A DNA stretch of 64,000 nucleotides from Bifidobacterium parmae (GTDB lineage: Bacteria > Actinomycetota > Actinomycetes > Actinomycetales > Bifidobacteriaceae). Position numbers and translations under genes: made by a program. Positions 1-7,882 of the stretch are shown one piece after another. The stretch spans positions 1 through 64,000 of the forward strand of contig NZ_NMWT01000020.1 in the NCBI RefSeq assembly GCF_002860365.1, in the 5' to 3' direction. Under the pieces are notes generated by a model. It was not told where the DNA came from. It did no database searches and saw nothing but the letters and a program-made list of their open reading frames with translations. Position 1 is the first letter of the stretch, and every line of letters begins with the position of its first letter.

Positions 1-122
1 CGCTCCCGCCGGCGGGAGCTGTCCGGCTCAGCCGGACTGAGGGTGGTCCCCGCACCCCAGCGACAACCCCACCCCCGCTCCCGCCGGCGGGAGCTGTCCG
101 GCTCAGCCGGACTGAGGGTGGT
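1..122. repeat. Two identical 47-bp palindromic intergenic repeats
   Basis: Positions 1-47 and 76-122 carry the same 47 bases. Each copy holds two small hairpins: GCTCCCGCC/GGCGGGAGC, followed by TCCGGCT/AGCCGGA, and then the tail CTGAGGGTGGT. A related element with the same order (CTCCCC/GGGGAG, then TCGGC/GCCGA, then CTGAGGGGTG) lies at 39438-39483. The shape is that of a REP-type dispersed element. The first copy may be cut by the window edge. No gene is seen in 1-249. Confidence 0.8.
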
Positions 123-249
123 TCAACCCGGCGACGGCCCCGCCCCGCCCCTCAGCCTTCAGCCCAATCCCCTTCCCGTTGTTCCCCCGTGACGGTTTAC
201 TGGATACCGACGCAGACGCGTAACCAAACGCTTATAAGAAGGAGTCCCC

Positions 250-612
250 ATGGCCACCACGCAGATCACTTCGGCCGAGTTCGAGAAGACCATCACGGGC
301 AACAAGATCGTGTTCGTCGATTTCTGGGCGACGTGGTGCGGCCCGTGCCGCGCGTTCGGCCCGATCTACGAGGAGGCGAGCGACAAGCCGGAGAACAAGG
401 GCATCGTGTTCGCGAAGGTCGACATCGACCAGAACCAGGATCTGGCGGCCGCCGCGGGCATCCAGGCGGTGCCGACGCTGATGATCGTCAAGGACGGCAC
501 GGTCGTGTTCCAGCAGGCGGGCGCCCTGCGCGCCGAGGATCTGGACGATCTGATCGACCAGGCGAAGAAGCTGGACGTGGCGGCTGCGAAGGCCGAATCC
601 GCCCAAGCGTGA
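250..612 (+). CDS. trxA: Thioredoxin
   Basis: This is a 120-residue cytosolic thioredoxin, the usual length for the family, which reduces protein disulfides by dithiol exchange and is recharged by thioredoxin reductase. The active site WCGPC is at residues 29-33, preceded by the typical strand VFVDFWAT. The cis-proline segment AVPTLMIVKDG follows, and the C-terminal helix ends in an Ala-rich stretch. The start is set by AAGGAG at 239-244, five bases before the ATG. The gene stands alone: the next gene starts 173 bases downstream. Its role is general redox homeostasis; nothing links it specially to the neighbouring envelope genes. Confidence 0.97.
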   Translation: MATTQITSAEFEKTITGNKIVFVDFWATWCGPCRAFGPIYEEASDKPENKGIVFAKVDIDQNQDLAAAAGIQAVPTLMIVKDGTVVFQQAGALRAEDLDDLIDQAKKLDVAAAKAESAQA

Positions 613-785
613 CGCAACGCGCGTGTCGCGCACGAAAATCGCGCGTAGGCGACCGACGTGGTGACGGGTGGTTCCCCATATGCGGGGAGCCGCCCGTCAC
701 GCTATGATATGGGGCAGCGATATGGGGTGTACGCGGTGCCGACGAGCACGGTGCCGACACGGACAAGCAGGGGGTTGAGAGGAAC

Positions 786-2327
786 ATGGCGCGTATGAAC
801 GACACTGCGAACGACAACATGGCGAACGGCACGGACGGGCGCGGCGAGGACGTGCCGAATTTCGGCGATTCGCCCGCCGGATCGCTGCTCGATCCGAAGA
901 GCGCCGGCGACTGGGACATCCCCGAGCTCACGTTCCCGTCGATCGACGAGTCCGCCCGGAACGACCATGACGAGGCGTCCCTGTCGTTCCCGCACGTCCC
1001 CGCGCAGGAGGACGCCGCCGCGGCGTCCGACAATCTGACGGACATGCCCGCCGTGCCCGCGCCGCAGGCGACGGCCACGTCCGAGACGACGGTCCTGCCG
1101 CCGGTCGGCGCCGGTTCGGGCGCCGACGCGGCCCGGCAGGCGCTCGAATCGGAGGAGACCACGGTCATCGCCCCGAACGCCATCCCCGCCACGCCCGGCA
1201 CGCTCGGCGCGGTCGCGGACGCCGCTCCGCGCGAGGGCTCCGGCGTGCGCGGCGGCGCGGATGCCGCGACCGCCGCCGCGCAGCCGGAGGTCTCGCCGCG
1301 CAAGAAGTTCCTGATCGGGCTCGGCGCGATCGCGGTGATCGCCGCCGTGGCCGGCGTCACCGCGTTCAGCTACATCCAGCGCACCGGCAACGAGGCGCGG
1401 TTCAACGCCGCGCTCGACTCGTGCGAGACCGCCGCACACGACGCGGACCAGGCGGACGACGCGCTCGCCGCCGCGCTGAAGAAGGCGAAGTCCGCGCAGG
1501 GCATCACCGCCGACCAGCTCGCCGACTCGTCGACGCTCGCGAAGCTGTCCGACGCGATCGACACGGTGCAGACGTCGGACACGACGCGCACGTCCGATGC
1601 GACGCAGGCGTGTTCGACGACGCTCACCGCCACCGAACTCGACGCGCGCGCCAAGCGGAACGCGAAGGTCGCGAGCACGCTCACATCCTCCACGAAGACG
1701 CTCGAATCGGCCACGAAGGCCGTGACCGACAGCCAGGCGAAGAAGGATGAAGCCGACGCGGCGCAGGTGAAGTCCCAGCTCCAGCAGGCGGTCGCGGACG
1801 CGCAGACGCTGCTGACGAACAGCGAGGGCGCGGTCGCGGACGATGCGACGCGCCAGACGCTGCAGGCCGCGGTCGACAAGGCGAACACGCTGCTCAAGGA
1901 GAGCAAGCCGAAGGCCTCCGACCTTCAGCAGGCGCTCACCGACATCCAGAACGCCACCGCCGCGGTCAACGAGTCGATGAACGCGTACGCCTCCACGACC
2001 ACACAGGGCGACACGGGCGCCTCGCAGAGCGCCACCGGCAACGGCTACGGCAACACCGGATACAACTACAACTACGGCTACAGCTACGGCTACGGCAACT
2101 ACGGCAACACGTACGAGAACACGGGCAACGGCAACACCGGCGGCAACTCGGGGAACTCGGGCAACTCGAACTCCGGCAACACCGGCAGCTCGGGGAACTC
2201 CGGCAACTCGGGCGATTCCGGCAACGCGGGCGGCACCGGAGACTCCGGCAACACCGGCGGCTCGAACTCCGGCGGCGCCACCCAGCAGGATTCCCTCCAG
2301 TCCTCCACCTCGGAGGAGGCCGAGTAG
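786..2327 (+). CDS. Membrane-anchored protein with Gly/Asn/Ser-rich tail
   Basis: I do not recognise a named family. The first 170 residues are acidic, Ala/Pro-rich and probably disordered and cytosolic. One membrane segment follows (about 172-196, KKFLIGLGAIAVIAAVAGV). An exported helical region of about 200 residues, rich in Ala, Lys and Thr and likely coiled coil, comes next. The last 100 residues alternate Tyr-Gly-Asn repeats with GNSGNSGNS-type low complexity. The N-in/C-out layout suggests a cell-envelope protein whose flexible tail reaches into the wall. GAGAGGAAC directly precedes the ATG. It lies 109 bases before the wall-active gene at 2437 and may be co-transcribed with it. Confidence 0.8.
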   Translation: MARMNDTANDNMANGTDGRGEDVPNFGDSPAGSLLDPKSAGDWDIPELTFPSIDESARNDHDEASLSFPHVPAQEDAAAASDNLTDMPAVPAPQATATSETTVLPPVGAGSGADAARQALESEETTVIAPNAIPATPGTLGAVADAAPREGSGVRGGADAATAAAQPEVSPRKKFLIGLGAIAVIAAVAGVTAFSYIQRTGNEARFNAALDSCETAAHDADQADDALAAALKKAKSAQGITADQLADSSTLAKLSDAIDTVQTSDTTRTSDATQACSTTLTATELDARAKRNAKVASTLTSSTKTLESATKAVTDSQAKKDEADAAQVKSQLQQAVADAQTLLTNSEGAVADDATRQTLQAAVDKANTLLKESKPKASDLQQALTDIQNATAAVNESMNAYASTTTQGDTGASQSATGNGYGNTGYNYNYGYSYGYGNYGNTYENTGNGNTGGNSGNSGNSNSGNTGSSGNSGNSGDSGNAGGTGDSGNTGGSNSGGATQQDSLQSSTSEEAE

Positions 2328-2436
2328 CCGATTCCGCAGCGCAATGTTCATCGCGCCATCTACACTGGTGGACTAGTGAGTGCCGCGTGCGCTGTACGAA
2401 CGAACGAGCGGCACGATAACCTTGTTAAGGAGCACT

Positions 2437-3438
2437 ATGGCGAATCATCGCAAGAAGAACCCCACTCTCAAGTCCCTGAGCAGGCGCCAGTGGATGCGGG
2501 TCGCGGCCGTCGTCGCGGCGGTGGGCATGCTTGCGGGAGCGGGCGTCGTGTCGAGGAACTTCTACCAGCAGTCGAACCATCACGCCGCCGTCACCGAATT
2601 CTCCGCCACCGATTCCAACGCGCTCGGCGTGTCGCGTGGCGGCGCGCGCGGCGACCTGAACGGCGACACCTCCTATGTGACCGTCAAGATCAACGGCAAG
2701 TCCCGCACCGTGCTCGGCGACGGCTTCACCGACGTGAAGTCCGTGCTCGAGGCCGGCGACATCGTGCTCGACCCGGACGACACGGTCTCCCCCTCGCTCG
2801 ACACGAAGGTCACCGAGTCCACGGTCATCACGATCGAACGCGCGGGCGCCACGCTGGAGACCAGCGACAGCGACATCGCGTTCAACACGGTGAAGAAGGA
2901 GACCGAGGCGCTGCCGAAGGGCCAGGAGAAGGTCCAGCAGGAAGGCAAGGTCGGCACGATGGAGACGACGAGCCTCGTCACCCGTGCTGGCGGCAAGATC
3001 GTCTCCTCGAATGTGTTCGCCTCCTACGTGAAGGAGGCCCCGACCGACAAGATCGTGCTCGTCGGCACCGGTTCCACCTCGTCCTCGTCCAGCTCGTCGT
3101 CGAGCTCGTCCAGCTCACTGGGCACCACGGTGCCGGCCTCGGAGATGCAGACGTGGGCGCATGACTGGCTCATCGAGAACGGCTACAGCGAGGCGGACTT
3201 CACGGCCGCCGTGTACATCATCAACCACGAGTCCGGCTGGAACCCGCACGCCACGAACGCCTCCTCCGGCGCGTACGGCCTGCCGCAGGCCCTGCCCGGC
3301 TCGAAGATGGCCTCCGCGGGCGCCGACTGGGCCGACAACTACCAGACCCAGTTCAAGTGGTTCGTGAGCTACTGCAACGGCCGCTACGGCGGCATCACCG
3401 GCGCCTACACCTACTGGCAGACCCATCACAGCTACTGA
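2437..3438 (+). CDS. G5-domain, transglycosylase-like cell-wall protein
   Basis: This is a 333-residue exported protein. Residues 17-45 hold an Arg-rich start and one hydrophobic segment (RVAAVVAAVGMLAGAGVV). A DUF348/YabE-like stretch (TVKINGKSRTV...) and a G5-type domain follow, then a poly-Ser linker (about 210-228). The C-terminal lysozyme-like domain has the catalytic-Glu context NHESGWNPHATN (Glu about 265) and the YGLPQ motif. Such proteins cleave or remodel peptidoglycan; the architecture is Rpf-like. The start at 2437 is chosen over an upstream in-frame ATG at 2380 because AAGGAG (2428-2433) lies just before it. A strong hairpin closes the gene. Confidence 0.9.
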   Translation: MANHRKKNPTLKSLSRRQWMRVAAVVAAVGMLAGAGVVSRNFYQQSNHHAAVTEFSATDSNALGVSRGGARGDLNGDTSYVTVKINGKSRTVLGDGFTDVKSVLEAGDIVLDPDDTVSPSLDTKVTESTVITIERAGATLETSDSDIAFNTVKKETEALPKGQEKVQQEGKVGTMETTSLVTRAGGKIVSSNVFASYVKEAPTDKIVLVGTGSTSSSSSSSSSSSSSLGTTVPASEMQTWAHDWLIENGYSEADFTAAVYIINHESGWNPHATNASSGAYGLPQALPGSKMASAGADWADNYQTQFKWFVSYCNGRYGGITGAYTYWQTHHSY

Positions 3439-3449
3439 TGCACGGATGA

Positions 3450-3500
3450 GATGATATGGCAAGCCCCCTTGCACATCGCAAGGGGGCTTGCCATATCATC
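3450..3500. terminator. Bidirectional terminator, 23-bp perfect stem
   Basis: A 23-bp perfect inverted repeat (arms 3450-3472 and 3478-3500) with the 5-nt loop ACATC lies between the convergent genes ending at 3438 and 3523. The GC-rich core AGCCCCCTT/AAGGGGGCT is flanked by the AT-rich ends GATGATAT/ATATCATC, so it can serve both strands. Confidence 0.88.
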
Positions 3501-3522
3501 GAAATCGATGTCGGATCCGCCG

Positions 3523-4077
3523 TCACAGCGGACCGCGACGCAGACCCTTCCATCCGAACAGCCGCAGCACGCGTCCCACGGCGTGCCGCATCGCCTTCCA
3601 GCAACGCCGCAGCGGCCACGTCGCCAGCCACATGCGCCAGTACAGGCGGTACCCGCGGGATTCGTCACACACCACGTGCCGCGATCCCCGGTAGCATTCC
3701 GTCAACCGGCCGAGCACCTGCCCGTCGCGCACATGTTCGGTGGCGACGCAGTTGTCGCCGCGGATCGCATACCAGCCGTCGTGCACGCCGATCACGCGGT
3801 GCAGCACGTACCGCTCCCCCACACGGTACAACGGCACGTCGCCGACGCGCAGCCGTTCGCCGGGCGCGAGCGGCCGTATGACGATCGTGTCGCGTCGGTT
3901 GCGCAGCATCGGCAGCATGCTGACGCCCACGGTGGTGCTCACCAGCATGCCCTCGCGTGCGAGCACGCCTTCGATGTCCGTCGCGACGACGCCGGAATCC
4001 GCGCCGGTACCGCCCGCGCCGGCGGCATCACCGTCGGCATCGTCCGCGTCTTTCACCCGCCCGTTACGCACGTTCAC
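3523..4077 (-). CDS. S26-type signal-peptidase-like protease (Ser-His)
   Basis: This 184-residue protein has the S24/S26 core: the nucleophile box VGVSMLPML, the strand RVGDVPLYR, the general-base box LHRVIG with His in place of the bacterial Lys (as in SipW and ER-type signal peptidases), and the box RGDN. No convincing transmembrane segment is visible, so it is probably cytosolic or peripheral; the tail is Arg/Trp-rich. Translation starts at a GTG that overlaps the TGA of the PqqD-like gene upstream (GTGA), so the two are coupled. Small S24/S26 proteins next to PqqD-like proteins are known from peptide-modification loci. I infer that it cleaves a leader peptide, possibly of the peptides near 30.7, 36.0 and 40.1 kb. 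Confidence 0.82.
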   Translation of the reverse strand: MNVRNGRVKDADDADGDAAGAGGTGADSGVVATDIEGVLAREGMLVSTTVGVSMLPMLRNRRDTIVIRPLAPGERLRVGDVPLYRVGERYVLHRVIGVHDGWYAIRGDNCVATEHVRDGQVLGRLTECYRGSRHVVCDESRGYRLYWRMWLATWPLRRCWKAMRHAVGRVLRLFGWKGLRRGPL

Positions 4078-4340
4078 TCGGCGAGGAACCCATTGTCGCG
4101 CATCTGGCCGATGAACGCGGCCACGTCGTGCGCGGCGGTCGCACGGTCGATGTCGTATTCCGCGGTCACACGGTCGACGATGGCGTTCTCGTCAAGCCCG
4201 TCGGTCAGCCCCTGCCAGACGATCTTGCCGGTGCCGTTCACGCGGATCATGCCCTGGAACGTCTTCGACGCCTCCCCCGTGGCGATGATGACGGTCTGTC
4301 CCGCCACGTCACGCATGACGAATCCCCGTTTGATGCGCAT
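4074..4340 (-). CDS. PqqD-like peptide-binding protein
   Basis: An 88-residue protein of the PqqD fold. Its strand-rich N-half (RGFVMRDVAGQTVIIATGEA...MIRVNGTGKIVWQGL) is followed by helices (DENAIVDRVTAEYDIDRATAAHDVAAFIGQMRDNGFL). The signature G-x-x-IW-x-x-L of PqqD and RiPP recognition elements appears as GTGKIVWQGLTDG. Family members bind leader peptides and present them to modifying enzymes. The start at 4340 has AAGGA eight bases upstream; a longer reading frame to 4487 lacks support. It overlaps the protease gene by four bases and shares its promoter. Confidence 0.85.
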   Translation of the reverse strand: MRIKRGFVMRDVAGQTVIIATGEASKTFQGMIRVNGTGKIVWQGLTDGLDENAIVDRVTAEYDIDRATAAHDVAAFIGQMRDNGFLAE

Positions 4341-4376
4341 AACCCCATTCCTTTCCAACGACGCTACAACCCCTCC

Positions 4377-4382
4377 ATTATA
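4377..4382 (-). promoter_or_regulatory. Likely -10 box of the pqqD-like/peptidase operon
   Basis: Read on the minus strand, TTTTATAATGGAG gives a perfect TATAAT at 4377-4382, 36 bases before the ATG. No clear -35 is seen at the normal spacing. A closely similar TCTATAATGGAA precedes the ABC exporter gene (35381-35386). Confidence 0.45.
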
Positions 4383-4402
4383 AAATCCCCACGTCCCCCT
4401 AT

Positions 4403-4491
4403 CCCATGGTGCGGCAAACTCCCCATGGTGCGGTCGCCGAAAACGGCTCCATTCCGGGGTTATGGAGAAAGTGTGTTGCCGCACCATGGGT
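4403..4491. repeat. Inverted repeat, 15-bp arms
   Basis: CCCATGGTGCGGCAA (4403-4417) and its exact reverse complement (4477-4491) flank about 59 bases. The spacer holds a second partial copy, CCCATGGTGCGG (4422-4433), and the pair TCCATTCCGGGG/CCGAAAACGG. The element lies upstream of the PqqD-like gene. It has the architecture of the other intergenic palindromes in the window but a different sequence. Confidence 0.6.
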
Positions 4492-4505
4492 ATGGGGGCA
4501 ACATA

Positions 4506-4538
4506 AATCCCCCGGTTCCGTCGGGGAACCGGGGGATT
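4506..4538 (-). terminator. Terminator of the surface-protein gene
   Basis: A 14-bp perfect stem (4506-4519/4525-4538; AATCCCCCGGTTCC) with a 5-nt loop lies 53 bases after the stop codon of the gene at 4591. On the minus strand it is followed by TATGTTG, a weak U-rich end. Confidence 0.75.
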
Positions 4539-4590
4539 CGGGGCGGCGGTGCGGCCTACGCAGCCACACCGTTATGCGTCAGGCTCGCGT

Positions 4591-5166
4591 TCAGCGGGCG
4601 TTGGTCTTGCGCACGGCGAACATGGCCACGCCGGCGGCGACCATCAGCAGCACGGCGATGCCGTACGGCATGATGCTGGCGCCGGTCTTGGCGACGGTCG
4701 CGCCGTTGGAGCCGGTGCCCGCGGCGGCGTTGGAGCCGCTGGTCGGGCAGGTGTTGGCGAAGGAGACCTTCTTGGTCTCCAGCGTGGTCTCGCCGGTGCC
4801 GTTGGCGTCCTTGGCGCCGAGGACGGTGATCGTGGCGTCCTTGCAGTTCAGCGTGGTGACCTTGAACAGCTTGGTGTAGTCGCCGTTCGCCTGCTTGGTG
4901 AACGTGGTGGCGACCTCGTACCACTGGGTGGTCTTGATGGCGGCCGGGACCACGGAGGTGACCTCGGCATCGTCGTACTGGACGGCGATGAACGGGTAGG
5001 CCTCGGCGGTGGCGGCGTCGACGGTCACGGTGATGGTGGCGGCGCCCTCGGTGGTGCCCGGGGTGATGGTCGCGGAGTAGTCGGCGGCCATGGCGGACGG
5101 GGCGAAGGCGAACACGGAGAGCAGCATGGTGGCGATGGCGGCCACGATTGCGGAAATCTTCTTCAT
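4591..5166 (-). CDS. Surface protein with sortase-like C-terminal anchor
   Basis: This is a 191-residue secreted protein. The signal peptide is MKKISAIVAAIATMLLSVFAFAP with cleavage near SAMA-A (about 28). An Ig-like beta-rich body of about 120 residues follows, with two Cys (LNCKD and ANTC) that could form one disulfide. The end is a typical cell-wall sorting signal: VAKTG as a variant of LPXTG, a hydrophobic segment (IMPYGIAVLLMVAAGVAMF) and the basic tail AVRKTNAR. A sortase would link it to peptidoglycan, but none is encoded here. Start: AAGGAACAAGAG just before the ATG; the reading frame extends upstream to 5256 without support. Without the variant motif I would call it simply a secreted, membrane-anchored protein. 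Confidence 0.85.
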   Translation of the reverse strand: MKKISAIVAAIATMLLSVFAFAPSAMAADYSATITPGTTEGAATITVTVDAATAEAYPFIAVQYDDAEVTSVVPAAIKTTQWYEVATTFTKQANGDYTKLFKVTTLNCKDATITVLGAKDANGTGETTLETKKVSFANTCPTSGSNAAAGTGSNGATVAKTGASIMPYGIAVLLMVAAGVAMFAVRKTNAR

Positions 5167-5525
5167 CTCTTGTTCCTTCCAGTGCGCGGGTACCTGCCGC
5201 GCACGCAACACATACAAGTCTTCGATTATGAGTGGCAGAGGGAAAACAGCTTGCATTGAAATATCACATTTCCTCTCCCGCTGTCTGCAACCCTAGCACG
5301 GGGGGGGCGACGAAACGGCACCGTTTCAGGTTAACAACGGGGTAACATGGGTTGCGTCGCGCTTATAACGCGTTCCTATCCGTGGATTTCATCGTTCCAC
5401 ATCGTGGAATATGACATCGTTTGCGGCGCATGTCAGCGGTTACATCACGCGCACGCGGAATCGACGGCGGGAAACCGCCGGCGACACGCCGGGAACGCGT
5501 CGATCATCAATCACAAGGAGTCCGT
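5167..5525. other. Divergent intergenic region with a G8 tract
   Basis: These 359 bases separate two divergently read genes and hold no coding sequence that I can support. The part near 5200-5290 is AT-richer and probably carries the promoter for the surface-protein gene. A run of eight G (5300-5307) lies about 135 bases from its start codon. An imperfect repeat ATCGTTCCACATCGTGGAATATGA lies near 5390-5413 (self-complementary core TTCCACATCGTGGAA). AAGGAG at 5514-5519 serves the gene at 5526. Confidence 0.5.
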
Positions 5526-5867
5526 ATGTCCACCATCACGCCGACGACGCCATCGTCATCGACACCGGCGGCATCGACGCCGCCGTCGGAACCGCCCGCG
5601 CCGCCGGCCGTCGCCCGCGCCGCGAACACCGCCGCGGACGACGCCGCGAACGTCATCGACATCGACGCTATCGACGCCGCCGTGCCGCTGACCGCGGTCG
5701 AGGCGCCGAAGCGCCGCCGCGGCATGCGCATGAGCCACGAGCACATCCAGCGCATCCGTCGCCGCCACCGCCGCGAGCGTTTCCTGGTCGCGCTCGATCT
5801 CGTCCTGCTCATCATCGTCTGTCTCGGCGCGGCGGCCGTGCTGCTCGCGCTCCAGGCGCTGCAGTAG
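5526..5867 (+). CDS. Small C-terminally membrane-anchored protein
   Basis: This 113-residue protein has a Thr/Pro/Ala-rich, probably disordered first half. A strongly basic stretch follows (KRRRGMRMSHEHIQRIRRRHRRERF, residues about 62-86), then one membrane segment at the very end (LVALDLVLLIIVCLGAAAVLLALQALQ). The layout suggests an N-cytosolic tail-anchored protein. AAGGAG seven bases before the ATG fixes the start. It converges on the DUF4012 gene with only 27 bases between the stop codons. I do not recognise a family; a role in the EPS locus is only positional. Confidence 0.72.
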   Translation: MSTITPTTPSSSTPAASTPPSEPPAPPAVARAANTAADDAANVIDIDAIDAAVPLTAVEAPKRRRGMRMSHEHIQRIRRRHRRERFLVALDLVLLIIVCLGAAAVLLALQALQ

Positions 5868-5894
5868 CAGGACCCGCCAGCGCGAGGCGGCGCG

Positions 5895-7862
5895 CTACCG
5901 GATGCGCGGCGTCTCGCGCACGACGGTCTGCCCCGCGACCGTGCCGGGCGCGGTGACGACGGTCGCGCGGATCGTGGCCGTCTGCCCGGGCGCGATGCTC
6001 AGCTGCTTGCCGATGACGGTGAGCCCGTCGTGCAGCGCGTACACGTCGCCTTTCGTGCCGGATGCGGAACCGTTCACGACGCCGCCGGTCGCCTCGTACG
6101 ACGGGATGCCGCCGCCCGCCGGCGCATACAGGTATGTGATGAACTGCACGCTCCCCTTCGTCGCCCCGTTCTCCAGCGTCCCGACCACGTAGCCGGGCAG
6201 GGAATCCACCTGCGAGGCGTCGAGCGTGTTGCGCATCGTGATGGTCACCTCGTGCTCCTCGCGCCCGTCCGCGTAGGTGCGCGTCACCTTGTCGGTCACG
6301 TCGCGCGACAGGTACCAGTCCATTTTGGAGGCCATCGAATCGTTGTAGTACACGCCGATCACCTGCTTCGGCGCGGCGCCGGCCATGCCGAGGTACGCGC
6401 CGGAATCCTTGGTGACGAGCGTGCCGCCGACCGTCGTGCCGGCGAGCAGCTTCTGCTCGTTCTCGTTCGCGCTCCACACGTTGAGGTGCCCGTCGCCGGC
6501 CGCGGCGACCGCCTGGGAGGCGAGCTTGGCCGCATCCACGCCGGAGGAATGCAGCAGCTTGTCGAACGCGGCCTTGGAGGCGGCGGAGAAGAACGCGTCC
6601 TGGTCGTCGTTGTCGGGCAGGTTGCGGTAGACGTCGCTCAGCAGCGTGGAGACCGTGTTCGTGCCGTCGAGCGTGGCCGCGTATGCCCCCTGCGTAACGC
6701 GCACGGAGCCGGCGACGGCGAGCATCCGCTGCAGGAACACGGGGTCGATGGCGATCACGCCGTCGATGCGGTCGCCGTATTTCGTGTTCCACATGGAGGC
6801 GGCAAGCTGGCTGGCGCGCGAGAAATCGGGGGTGAAGTTCACGTCCTGCATGAATTCGCCGAGACGGTCGCCATAGATCTGTTTTTCGCCGTCGGTGAGC
6901 TCGACGACCGGCTGGTCGAGTTCGCCGAAGCCGGAGGCCGGCACGAAATCGTGCATCTCGACGTGGCCGTCGCTCACGGTCACGAGTCCCAGCGAGCCGG
7001 CGATGCCGCCTGTGGCGCGGATCTCCGCGTTGTTCTGCGCGAGCACGAGATAGTTGCGCGTGCCGCCGCCCGTGCCGAGCATGCCGGGCAGCACCTGCGC
7101 GGCGCGCGACAGGTCGTCGCTGAGCCGCGCGAACGTGAGGAACTGCTTCCGCGCCGGTTCCAGCCGCCGCTGCAGCGCGCCGAGCGTCACGCCGTCGATG
7201 GACTGCAGTTCGCGGTTCGCGCGCTGCACGGCCTGGTTGGCGCGTGCGAGCTTCGGCGCGGCGGTGTCGAGTCCCGGCACGCTGATCGTGCCGTCGGTCA
7301 CGCCGATCGCGGAGACGTTCACGTCGTCGGCGGCGTCGGCCATGGGCGGCAGCGCGTCGTCGGCGACGGTGTGGAGCGCGTCGACGACGTCGCGGACGGC
7401 CTGCACGTCGCCGCCGTAGCGCGGCGCGTGCGCCATCATCGCCCAAATCGGGTTGGAGGTGTGCGCGTAGGCGGCGTCCACGTGCCTGCGTAGTCCGTCG
7501 GCGGTGGTCTTGAGTTTCGCGGCGGAGCCGTCCGCGGTCAGGTCGATGCCGCGCACGTCGCTCACTTCGGCGGCGGCGAGACGCACCTCGTTGGCGACGA
7601 TGGCCGCGGAGATCGCGAGATACGCGCCGATGAGGATGATCGCGGACAGCGCGACGGCGACGATGACGAGCCACGTGTCGCGCAGGATGCGTTTCTCACG
7701 ATGACGGCGGTACCGTGCGCCATGATGGCCGCCGGTGCCGTCCGGCCCGATTGCGGTTTCGGTCCCGCGCGTGGCGTTCGCGCCGTCCGGTTCGATGCTG
7801 AGTTCCTCGATGCCTGTCACGTCGTCCACTGTATCGCGAGCCGTGCCACGCGATTGTCGCAC
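5895..7862 (-). CDS. DUF4012 domain protein at the EPS locus edge
   Basis: About 650 residues. A cytosolic lead of about 60 residues is followed by one membrane segment (DTWLVIVAVALSAIILIGAYLAI) and a large external domain of the DUF4012 type: a helical part (residues about 85-250), then the conserved core with NYLVLAQNNAEIRATGGIAGSLGLV and LAASMWNTKYGDRIDGVIAIDP. DUF4012 proteins are common at actinobacterial polysaccharide loci, but their biochemical role is unknown. The frame opens at a GTG (7862) preceded by TAGGAACGG. A GTG at 7820 is an alternative that would leave a wider gap to the divergent phosphatase gene. Divergence from the phosphatase suggests shared regulation. Confidence 0.85.
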   Translation of the reverse strand: MRQSRGTARDTVDDVTGIEELSIEPDGANATRGTETAIGPDGTGGHHGARYRRHREKRILRDTWLVIVAVALSAIILIGAYLAISAAIVANEVRLAAAEVSDVRGIDLTADGSAAKLKTTADGLRRHVDAAYAHTSNPIWAMMAHAPRYGGDVQAVRDVVDALHTVADDALPPMADAADDVNVSAIGVTDGTISVPGLDTAAPKLARANQAVQRANRELQSIDGVTLGALQRRLEPARKQFLTFARLSDDLSRAAQVLPGMLGTGGGTRNYLVLAQNNAEIRATGGIAGSLGLVTVSDGHVEMHDFVPASGFGELDQPVVELTDGEKQIYGDRLGEFMQDVNFTPDFSRASQLAASMWNTKYGDRIDGVIAIDPVFLQRMLAVAGSVRVTQGAYAATLDGTNTVSTLLSDVYRNLPDNDDQDAFFSAASKAAFDKLLHSSGVDAAKLASQAVAAAGDGHLNVWSANENEQKLLAGTTVGGTLVTKDSGAYLGMAGAAPKQVIGVYYNDSMASKMDWYLSRDVTDKVTRTYADGREEHEVTITMRNTLDASQVDSLPGYVVGTLENGATKGSVQFITYLYAPAGGGIPSYEATGGVVNGSASGTKGDVYALHDGLTVIGKQLSIAPGQTATIRATVVTAPGTVAGQTVVRETPRIR

Positions 7863-7882
7863 CCGTTCCTACCATGTTCAGC

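Noticed and set aside
4590-4924. Alternative minus-strand frames over the surface-protein gene
   Set aside because: They lack a ribosome site and give Arg/His-rich translations; the signal peptide and sorting-type tail identify the right frame.
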